DNA of 64,000 bases from Cepaea nemoralis (taxonomy: Eukaryota > Mollusca > Gastropoda > Stylommatophora > Helicidae). Positions 24,201 through 36,200 of this stretch are shown piece by piece. The number at the start of each line of letters is the position of its first letter. The stretch's first letter is position 1. The notes under the pieces were generated by a model, which was given only the letters and a program-made list of their open reading frames with translations, did no database searches and was not told the DNA's origin. Position numbers and translations under genes: made by a program. The stretch is from the NCBI GenBank assembly GCA_014155875.1, contig JACEFZ010016150.1, positions 62,001 through 126,000 of the forward strand, in the 5' to 3' direction.

Positions 24201-27200
24201 GCATGAATTTTTAAGTCATTTGACACATAGAGAGAACATTTCAGCACCAAGCACTGATGTCCTTGAAGAGTTATTGCAGAGATACATTTCCCAGCAGTCT
24301 TGCTGTTTACTGACTGTTTTGTAACTCTCCATGGCAAAGTTATGAAGTCTCATGCTCTGAAGGTTGTGGGTTCCCTTCTGAACTCCGTCATTTGATTCAC
24401 AACTACAATTTTCTTGGAGACTCCTGGGGGTTATCACTGGAGCTACGGAGTTCATTCTTTGTGCGACACATTCGGTAGGTGACACCGTGGAAAAAGACTG
24501 AGCCATATGGGATGAAACCTGGTGCAATGAAGGTGTTCATCTTGCTTTTAAACTCTCCTTTAGTATTTTGTCATCATCATTATTTTCTGGATCTTTTGCC
24601 GTCTCTGAGTGTTTTAGAAGATCTGTTCAGAGTTCAGTAGTTGTTCCTTCATTATTTTCTGGTTCTTTTGCCGTCTCTGAATGGTTTAGAATGTCCGTTC
24701 AGTAGTTGCTCCTTCATCATTTTCATTTATCGTGGTAATACAGGTTATTGGTAATAATTAATTAAGCATTCTTTACAATTTGAACAAAATATTTTAAATG
24801 TTTTTTACAGTTTATCTATATCACTGTTTATCTTTAAACTGTTGTTATTTTTTAAATAGATATTTTGTTGTATGTTGATCCAAATCTTGCCTTTCATTAC
24901 TCTAATTAAGTAACAGGGTAATTTTTGTTTGGTTTTCAAATGTTGCCCAAAATAGATACCTATTTATATAAACTGGCATTATATTTATTTAGAATCAACT
25001 ACAAAAAATAATATAGTTATGATGTTATTCTGCAGATTTAACATTGTCTTGAAAATGTTACTGCGGACACTTAACATTGATTGAATGTTTTTGCTTGTAA
25101 ATGTTGTTTTGTTTTATCATAAAGTAGTGTTTTTTATTTCTTTAAAAAATGTAGATGCACGTCTTTGTATGGGGTTCCTACGATGTTCATTGACATACTG
25201 AACCATCCTTTATGTGAGAAGACAGACACTTCCTCTCTGGTAACAGGCATCATGGCCGGCTCCCCTTGTCCAGTTGAAACAGTCAAAGCTGTACTGCAGC
25301 GAATGAATATGCATAAGTTTACAGTGAGCATTTATATGTGATTGGTTGTTTCACCCGTGTTATGTATATTATAAAAGCACAACTCTGTTTTCCTTCTTTT
25401 TACTTTTTAGACTTTCAGTATATTAAAACCATCTGTCTGTTGTCAACTGTTAAGTTGTCTTGACTTCTTTCTAAAATTATTACATCAGTTTCCAGTTTGC
25501 TTTTGCATGCATGTGTGTATGTGAGTTTTCTTGTTTGTCTCTCAATATTTCTGTGACTGTGAGGGTTCTACACTACAACTCATGATCAGCTTCATCAAGT
25601 GCTCTGCCAGCTGGCATAGGTGTTCATTTCTAGGTATTTGGTGTTCTGGATCAACTCTGCTGATGATATTCCTCCATACCACCATCTCAGTCCATCCAGC
25701 ATCATTTCTCTTGGTCTGCCTCTGCCTCTCTTCACCTTGATCTTTCCAGTTGTCACGATGTTCTCCAAAGCCTCTCTTCTTATCACATGACCAAAGAAAG
25801 CTATTTGCCCATTTCTTATTGTTGTATATAATGTTCTAGTTTCATTAGCCTCTTTCAGGCAATCGTTGTTAGTTACTTTGGCAGTCCAAGGAATTCGTAA
25901 CATTTGTCTCAGCTCAAGAACCACATCTCTGTTGCTTCCAAGTTCTTCCTAATTTGTTCATTTACATTATAAGATTCACTGGCGTACAGTGTATAGTATT
26001 TCAGCACTCTCTTTCTTACATTCAATGATAGTGACTTATTGCATAAGATACTTTTTATTGCCTGAAATGCAGCTTTTGCTTGCCCTATTTTGTTCTTAAT
26101 TTCACACTTCAATTGCAACACTCTTATTAGGAAGTGACATGCAGCATAAAGCTGGATATGAAAAATCTGGATCTGAAACAGCTGGAACTGAAAAATCTGG
26201 ATCTGAAACAGCTGGAACTGAAACAGCTGGATCTGAAACAGTTGGATCTGAAACAGCTGGATCTGAAATAGCTTGATCTGAAACAGCTATATCTGGGGGG
26301 GGGGGGGGGGGGGGGGAGAGGGGGTACTGGATCTGAAAGTATTTTGGTATTGCTAGGTCTGAAATGGTGCAGTATGAAATTGTTTGTTTCATTATATAGT
26401 TGTATAGAATGTTCTACTTTCATTAGGCTTTTCCAGAGAATTGTTGTTAGTTACACTGGTAGTCCAATGTGTTCACAACAATTGTCTCAGGAACCAGATC
26501 TCTGCTGACTTCACACTCTTCCTGATTAGTTTGTTCACATTACAAGATTCACTACCATACAACAAAACTGGTGGTATACAACATTCCAGTATTTGTTCAC
26601 ATTCCAAGATTCACTACCATACAACAAAACTGGTGGTATACAACATTCCAGTATTTGTTCACATTCCAAGATTCACTATCATACAACAAAACTGGTGGTA
26701 TACAACATTCCAGTATTTGTTCACATTACAAGATTCACTACCATACAACAAAACTGGTGGTATACAACATTCCAGTATTTGTTCACATTACAAGATTCAC
26801 TACCATACAACAAAACTGGTGGTATACAACATTCCAGTATTTGTTCACATTCCAAGATTCATTATAATACAACAAAACTGGTGGTATACAACATTCCAGT
26901 ATTTGTTCACATTACAAGATTCACTACCATACACAGAACTGGTGGTATACAACATTCCAGTATTTGTTCACATTACAAGATTCACTACCATACAACAAAA
27001 CTGGTGGTATACAACATTCCAGTATTTGTTCACATTACAAGATTCACTACCATACAACAAAACTGGTGGTATACAACATTCCAGTATTTGTTCACATTAC
27101 AAGATTCACTACCATACACAGAACTCGAGTACTCCATTTCTGACATTTCATGAGAGTGGCTTATTACATAAAATACTTTTAATCTTCTGAAATGCAGTTT

Positions 27201-30200
27201 TGCATGTCATTTTCTGCTTTTAATCTCTGTCATACATCTTACATCTGATGTTACAATTTGCTCCTAAATGTTTGAATTTAGAGAGTTGGTTAAGCATGTT
27301 CCCTTCTGTTGTAATATCACAATGTGGTGTTATCTATTTCATTGATATAACAATTATTTCTGTGTTCCTAATATTTAAGGAAAGTCCCTTATTTTTCACT
27401 CTCTATTACTGCAAGTGTACCACAGATGCAGATTTTTTGCATTTTCAGCCAAGAATGCTGTTCCATTTGTGTAATGTAGGTTGTTTATTTGTATTAACAT
27501 TTCAATGTATAAAGAAAGGCATCAGACAAGGTCGTTTTGTCTCCTGATTTGTTCTCATTGTAAAGTGAACATATAATGAGATCTACAGAACATATGCCAG
27601 GATCCTGGTTGGTGGACATAACATAAATGACTTACGTTATACTGATGACACGATCTTGATAGCAACAAGTCAGAAGGATCTACAGAAAATGATAGATACA
27701 GTGGTTGTAGAAAGTGAAAAAATGGGCCTTAGCTTGAATAATAGAAAGACAGACGTCATGGTGATATCACAGAAACAGATTGTGCCTAAATGTGCAATTA
27801 AAGTACAGGACGTTATTTTGGGACACGTGCAGAAATTCAACTATCTAGGCACATGGATAACATCAGATGGAAGATGCATCACAGAGATAAAAAACAGAAT
27901 AGGACAAGCAAAAACTGCATTCTATCAAATGAAGAACGTTTTGTGCAATAAGTCACTGTTCTTGAAAGTTAGAAAAAGAGTTCTTGCATGTTACATAGAC
28001 CAGTTTTAACATACGGCTGCGAATCCTGGACAATTAGTAAACACACACACACAAAATCCCTGGTTGCCTTGGAATGTGGTTTTATAGAAGAATGTTGAAA
28101 ATTAATTTGAAGCCAACATGAGCAATCAGGACAATTAGTAAACACACACACACAAAATCCCTGGTTGCCTTGGAGATGTGGTTTTATAGAAGAATGTTGA
28201 AAATTAATTTGAAGCCAACATGAGCAATCAGGATGTTTTAAGGGAAGCTGAGCCGCAAAGACAACATATCACACACATTAGAAAGAGGGAGTTATTTTTT
28301 TTTGTGTGGCCACTTTATGAGAAAACAAAAACTGGAACACGTGACAATCGGAAACATTTGCAGAAAGAGAGATAGAGGAAGACAGCATGAGAAGATTCAT
28401 GGCATGAAAGGGAGTCAACACATGAATTGATCCATGTTGTCGGAGATCGTAATTTGTGGAGAGGCAAGATGACCCATGCCAGCCGGCAAGGCACTGGGTG
28501 ATAATGAGATTGTTTATTATAAAGATATATATTGTTTTTAAAAAAGAAAAAGAAAACGTGTTGAATATCTGTTCCAAGAATTATCCTGTATTCATTTACT
28601 ATTACCTTTCATCCCTCACATACATACCAACTCACATATTCACGAGATTCAAGAATTACTCACACACCACCGAGTCAAAGTTGTAAACACTCAACAATGG
28701 CTATAAGCTCAGTGACATTTGACCCCTTCCCAAACTGTCGCACACATCATGATCAATGAGATATTGAACATTGTGATGTTGTAAAATATCACTGAGCACG
28801 ACAGAGATAATCATTTACCATCATTACTGTATTACTGACTTTAGAACCTTGATCATCACCCTTTCTTTTATTGAAATGTCCTTGACTTTCACTCTTTGAT
28901 TTTGATTACCTTGACTTTGGTTATCTTTTATGTTAATTATCTGCACAATCCAGGTTTGCTACGGATCAACGGAGACAAGCCCAGTGTCATTTCAGTCGAC
29001 AGGAGAATGTCCGCTAGACAAGAGGGTGTCTACTGTTGGGAAAGTTCAGGATCATGTCGAGGTGATGTGCCCTTTAATAAAATAAGTACGATCAGACAGT
29101 TTTAGCCTAGCTTTACGATAGCTAGTGGGCCCGTTAGTGAAGTTGATAGGGAACTGCACTGGTGATGTCAGGAGCATGGGCGGACAAGGGATTGATGCCT
29201 GGGCTCATTGCTGTCTAAGTGAGGCAAAGATTGGCCACCTATTCTTACTTGCATTCAGGCCTTCAAAATATGAGGGCCCTATCATATCACAGACAGTTCT
29301 CCTGTCTCATCCATTGTCATATCTCAGACAGCTCTCCTGTCTCATCCATTGTCATATCATAGACAGTTCTCCTGTCTCATCCATTGTCATATCACAGACA
29401 GTTCTCCTGTCTCATCCATTGTCATATCACAGACAGTTCTCCTGTCTCATCCATTGTCATATCTCAGACAGTTCTCCTGTCTCGTCCATTGTCATATCTC
29501 AGACAGTTCTCCTGTCTCATCCATTGTCATATCTCAGACAGTTCTCCTGTCTCATCCACTGTCATATCTCAGACAGTTCTCCTGTCTCATCCATTGTCAT
29601 ATCTCAGACAGTTCTCCTGTCTCATCCATTGTCATATCTCAGACAGTTCTTCTGTCTCATCCATTGTCATATCTCAGACAGTTCTCCTGTCTCATCCACT
29701 GTCATATCTCAGACAGTTCTCCTGTCTCATCCACTGTCATATCTCAGACATGTTCTCCTGTCTCATCCACTGTCATATCTCAGACAGTTCTCCTGTCTCA
29801 TCCATTGTCATATCTCAGACAGTTCTCCTGTCTCATCCACTGTCATATCTCAGACAGTTCTCCTGTCTCATCCACTGTCATATCTCAGACAGTTCTCCTG
29901 TCTCATCCACTGTCATATCTCAGACAGTTCTCCTGTCTCATCCATTGTCATATCTCAGACAGTTCTCCTGTCTCATCCATTGTCATATCTCAGACAGTTC
30001 TCCTGTCTCATCCACTGTCATATCTCAGACAGTTCTCCTGTCTCATCCATTGTCATATCTCAGACAGTTCTCCTGTCTCATCCATTGTCATATCTCAGAC
30101 AGTTCTCCTGTCTCATCCATTGTCATATCTCAGACAGCTCTCCTGTCTCATCCATTGTCATATCATAGACAGTTCTCCTGTCTCACCCATTGTCATATCT

Positions 30201-33200
30201 CAGACAGTTCTCCTGTCTCATCCATTGTCATATCTCAGACAGTTCTCCTGTCTCAACCATTGTCATATCTCAGACAGTTCTCCTGTCTCATCCATTGTCA
30301 TATCTCAGACAGTTCTCCTGTCTCATCCATTGTCATATCTCAGACAGTTCTCCTGTCTCATCCATTGTCATATCTCAGACAGTTCTCCTGTCTCATCCAC
30401 TGTCATATCTCAGACAGTTCTCCTGTCTCATCCATTGTCATATCATAGACAGTTCTCCTGTCTCATCCATTGTCATATCTCAGACAGTTCTCCTGTCTCA
30501 TCCATTGTCATATCACAGACAGTTCTCCTGTCTCATCCATTGTCATATCTCAGACAGTTCTCCTGTCTCATCCATTGTCATATCTCAGACAGTTCTCCTG
30601 TCTCATCCATTGTCTTATCACAGACAGTTCTCCTGTCTCATCCATTGTCATATCTCAGACAGTTCTCCTGTCTCATCCACTGTCATATCTCAGACAGTTC
30701 TCCTGTCTCATCCATTGTCATATCATAGACAGTTCTCCTGTCTCATCCATTGTCATATCTCAGACAGTTCTCCTGTCTCATCCACTGTCATATCTCAGAC
30801 AGTTCTCCTGTCTCATCCATTGTCATATCTCAGACAGTTCTCCTGTCTCATCCACTGTCATATCTCAGACAGTTTCTCCTGTCTCATTCCATTGTCATAT
30901 CTCAGACAGTTCTCCTGTCTCATCCATTGTCATATCTCAGACAGTTCTCCTGTCTCATCCATTGTCATATCTCAGACAGTTCTCCTGTCTCATCCATTGT
31001 CATATCTCAGACAGTTCTCCTGTCTCATCCACTGTCATATCTCAGACAGTTCTCCTGTCTCATCCACTGTCATATCTCAGACAGTTCTCCTGTCTCATCC
31101 ATTGTCATATCTCAGACAGTTCTCCTGTCTCATCCATTGTCATATCTCAGACAGTTCTCCTGTCTCATCCACTGTCATATCTCAGACAGTTCTCCTGTCT
31201 CATCCATTGTCATATCATAGACAGTTCTCCTGTCTCATCCATTGTCATATCTCAGACAGTTCTCCTGTCTCATCCACTTGTCATATCTCAGACAGTTCTC
31301 CTGTCTCATCCACTGTCATATCTCAGACAGTTCTCCTGTCTCATCCATTGTCATATCTCAGACAGTTCTCCTGTCTCATCCATTGTCATATCTCAGACAG
31401 TTCTCCTGTCTCATCCATTGTCATATCTCAGACAGTTCTCCTGTCTCATCCATTGTCATATCTCAGACAGTTCTCCTGTCTCATCCATTGTCATATCTCA
31501 GACAGTTCTCCTGTCTCATCCATTGTCATATCTCAGACAGTTCTCCTGTCTCATCCACTGTCATATCTCAGACAGTTCTCCTGTCTCATCCACTGTCATA
31601 TCTCAGACAGTTCTCCTGTCTCATCCATTGTCATATCTCAGACAGTTCTCCTGTCTCATCCATTGTCATATCTCAGACAGTTCTCCTGTCTCATCCATTG
31701 TCATATCTCAGACAGTTCTCCTGTCTCATCCACTGTTATATCTCAGACAGTTCTCCTGTCTCATCCATTGTCATATCATAGACAGTTCTCCTGTCTCATC
31801 CATTGTCATATCTCAGACAGTTCTCCTGTCTCATCCATTGTCATATCATAGACAGCTCTCCTGTCTCATCCATTGTCATATTTAGGGTGTTTATACTTCC
31901 AGCATCCACCACCTAAACACTCTTGATCTTGTGACAGTTCTCCTGTCTCATCCATTGTCATATTTAAGGTTTGTTTACTTCCTGCATCCATCACCTAAAC
32001 ACACTAGATCTTGTGACAGTTCTCCCATCTCATCCATTGTTGAATTAGAGTGTGTTTACTACCTGCATCTACCATCTAAACACACTTGATCTTGTGACAG
32101 TTCTCCCATCTCATCCATTGTCATATTTAAGGTTTGTTTACTTCCTGCATCCATCACCTAAACACACTTGATCTTGTGACAGTTCTCCCATCTCATCCAT
32201 TGTTGAATTAGAGTGTGTTTACTACCTGCATCTACCATCTAAACACACTTGATCTTGTGACAGTTCTCCCATCTCATCCATTGTTGAATTAGAGTGTGTT
32301 TACTACCTGCATCTACCATCTAAACACACTTGATCTTGTGACAGTTCTCCCATCTCATCCATTGTCATATTTAAGGTTTGTTTACTTCCTGCATCCATCA
32401 CCTAAACACACTAGATCTTGTGACAGTTCTCCCATCTCATCCATTGTTGAATTAGACTGTGTTTACTACCTGCATCTACCATCTAAACACACTTGATCTT
32501 GTGACAGTTCTCCCATCTCATCCATTGTCATATTTAAGGTTTGTTTACTTCCTGCATCTACCATCTAAACACACTTGATCTTGTGACAGTTCTCCCATCT
32601 CATCCATTGTCATATTTAAGGTTTGTTTACTTCCAGCATCCATCACCTAAACACACTAGATCTTGTGACAGTTCTCCCATCTCATCCATTGTTGAATTAG
32701 AGTGTGTTTACTACCTGCATCTACCATCTAAACACACTTGATCTTGTGACAGTTCTCCCATCTCATCCATTGTCATATTTAAGGTTTGTTTACTTCCTGC
32801 ATCCATCACCTAAACACACTAGATCTTGTGACAGTTCTCCCATCTCATCCATTGTTGAATTAGAGTGTGTTTACTACCTGCATCTACCATCTAAACACAC
32901 TTGATCTTGTGACAGTTCTCCCATCTCATCCATTGTCATATTTAAGGTTTGTTTACTTCCTGCATCCACCACCTAAACACACTTGATCTTGTGACAGTTC
33001 TCCCATCTCATCCATTGTCATATTTAAGGTTTGTTTACTTCCAGCATCCACCATCTAAACACACTAGATCTTGTGACAGTTCTCCCATCTCATCCATTGT
33101 TGAATTAGAGTGTGTTTACTTCCAGCATCCACCACCTAAACACACTTGGTCTTGTCACAATTCTCCTGTCTCATCCATTGTGAAATTCAGGGTGTGTTTA

Positions 33201-36200
33201 CTTCTTGGATCTATCACCCAAACCACACTTGATTTTATGATGAAGAAAGAGAGATGAGACAGAGATGAGACAGGGATACATGAGACAGACAGAGAGAGAT
33301 ATATGAGAGAGAGTATGTTTGTTCTGATATTCCTGGATATTTCACTGTCATTAATGATTTGATTTCATTGGTTCTGCAGGGAAAGGTGGTTGATCTTGAA
33401 GGGAGAATTCTACCTGTAGGATCAGTTGGTGAGCTGTGTACTCGAGGGTCAAACAACATGCTGGGATACTGGCAAGATCCTGAGAAAACTGCCCAGGCCA
33501 TCACACCAGACAGATGGTATCACACTGGGTAATTGTTTTAGTCTGACACAGATTTGGCTGCCTCTAAGATATATTTCTGTGAACTTCTGCTGATGTTAAC
33601 AATGAAGACTAGCAGGCAATATTTCTGACAGTACTGTCTATTATACTGTTTGTTCACACTGTCCTGCTTGTAATGTGATAATTTGTTCTTTGTAATCATG
33701 TACAATATCAGTGTCATGGCAGGAGATGAAAGCAGAAGTTGTACACAAACTGGGAGTCATGACAACATTGCTGACTGAGTAAGGGTCAGGTTTTCCCATA
33801 TTTGGAGCAGGTTTCCCATGTTTGGAGGAAGTTTTATCATGTTTGGAGCAGGTTTTCCCATATTTGGAGTAGGTTTTCCCATATTTGGATCAGGTTTTCC
33901 CATATTGGAGTAGGTTTCACCATTTTTGGAGCAGGTTTCCTATATATGGAGCAGGTTTCCCAATGTTTGTTTGGAGCACATTTCCCCATGTTTGGAGCAG
34001 GTGTCCCCATGTTTGGAGCAGTTTCTCCATATTTGGAGCAGGTTTTCCCATGTTGGAGCAGGTTTCTCCATATCTGGAGCAGAGTTTCCTATATATGGAG
34101 CAGTCTTCACCATGTTTGGAGCAGGGTTTCCTGTATATGGAGCAGGTTTCACCATGTTTGGAGCAGGGTTTCATATATATGGAGCAGGTGTCACAATGTT
34201 TGGAGCAGGGTTTCCTATATATGGAGCAGGTATCACCATGTTTGGAGCAGGTTGTCCCATATTTGGATAAGGTTTTCCCTTATTTGGAGGAGGTTTCACC
34301 ATGTTTAGAGTAGAGTTTCCTATATATGGAACAGGTTTAACTATGTTTGTAGCAGGGTTTCCCCATGTTTGGAGAAGGGTTTTCCATATTTGAAGCAGGT
34401 TTTCCCATGTTTAGAGCATTGTCTCCTCATGTTTGGAGCAGTTGTTCCCATGTTTGAAGCATGTTTTACCATATTTGAAGCAGGTTTCCCCCATATTTGG
34501 AGCAGAGTTTCCCATATTTGGATCAGGTTACGCCATGTTTGGAGCAGTTTTTCCCATATTCGGAGCAGGTTTCCCCCATATTTGGAGTGGGGTTTCCCAT
34601 ATTTGGAGCAGTTGTTCCCATGTTTAAAGCATGTTTTACCATATTTGAAGCAGGTTTCCCCCATATTTGGAGCAGTTTCCCATATTTGGATCAGGTTACG
34701 CCATGTTTGGAGCAATTTTTCCCATATTCGGAGCAGGTTTCCCCCATATTTGGAGCGGGGTTTCCCATATTTGGAGCAGGATTTCCAATGTTTGAAGCAG
34801 ATTTCATCATGTTTGGAGCTGGGTTTCCCATATTTGGAGCAGGATTTCCAATGTTTGAAGCAGATTTCATCATGTTTGGAGCTGGGTTTCCCATGTTTGG
34901 AGCAGTTTTCCCCCATGTAGAATTCATTGTGATGATTGAACAAGATAACAACAAGAAAATTGAAACAGTTGACCTATTTAAGGTATTTCCTATTTGCTTG
35001 TATGCTGCATTATTGTATTTCTGTCTTCTTGGAGATGGGTATGATTTCATGTTTGGACACATATCACAGTTTTGCACCTCAGTACATCAGTATCTCAGTA
35101 TATCAGTATCTCAGTACATCAGTATCTTAGTGCATCAGTATCTCAGTACATCAGTATCTCAGTACATCAGTATCTCAGTACATCAGTATCTTAATGCATC
35201 AGTATCTCAGTACATCAGTATCTCAGTACATCAGTATCTTAGTACATCAGTATATCAGTATTTTAGTATATCAGTATCTTGTTTCATCAGTACATCATTA
35301 TCTTAGTTAATCAGTATCTTAGTACCTCAGTACATCTGTATCTTAGCACATTAGTATCTTAGTACATCAGTATCTTAGTACATCAATATCTTGGTTCATC
35401 AGTGCATCATTATCTTAGTAGATCAGTATCTCAGTACATCCATATCTTAGTACAGCAGGATCTCAGTTCATCAGTACATCATTATCTTTGTAGATCAGTA
35501 TCTTAGTACCTCAGTACCTCTGTATATAAGTACATCAGTATGTTAAGACATCAGTACCTCTGTACATAAGTATCTCAGTATCTCAAAACATCAGAATCTC
35601 AGTACATCAGTATCTCAGTACCTTAGTACATCAGTATCTCAGTACATCAGTATCTCAAAACATCAGAATCTCAGTACATCAGTATCTTAGGACATCAGTA
35701 TCTCAGTACATCAGTATCTCAGTACATCAGTATCTCAGTAACACTTGTCACTCAACATGTTCAGAGACCTGGCAGTGATGTCCGAAGATGGCTACTGCAG
35801 CATTGTAGGCAGGATCAAGGACATGTTGATTCGTGGCGGAGAAAACATCTATCCCCTGGAGATTGAGCAGACACTCTACAAACATCCCAAAATCAAAGAT
35901 GTACAGGTGAGTTGGTTTAGGATAGTCAAGGATGTACAGATGAATTCTGATGAGATTGTAATGAAAGATGTGCAGGTGTGATTTGTTAATGAAAGTATAG
36001 TTAATCTCATACATAGTTGGTGGCTGGTGGGTTGGGAATACCCTGGAAGGCTGGGGTTTAATTCTTACATGGTTGGTGGGTTGGGAATACCCTGGGATAC
36101 CAGTTTGTAACTCCCACATGGTTGGTGGCTGGGGGTTGGGAATCCCCTGGAAGACTGGGGTTTAACTCTTGAGTCCAGTCATTGGTATTCAGGACATCTA

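Noticed and set aside
29125..31885. Several ORFs of 350-550 codons across the 35-bp array, apparently a repetitive protein
   Set aside because: The unit lacks stop codons in the + frames and 35 bp cycles through all frames, so openness is automatic. Nothing resembles a start, signal or splice context, and it lies between exons 7 and 8 of the ligase gene.
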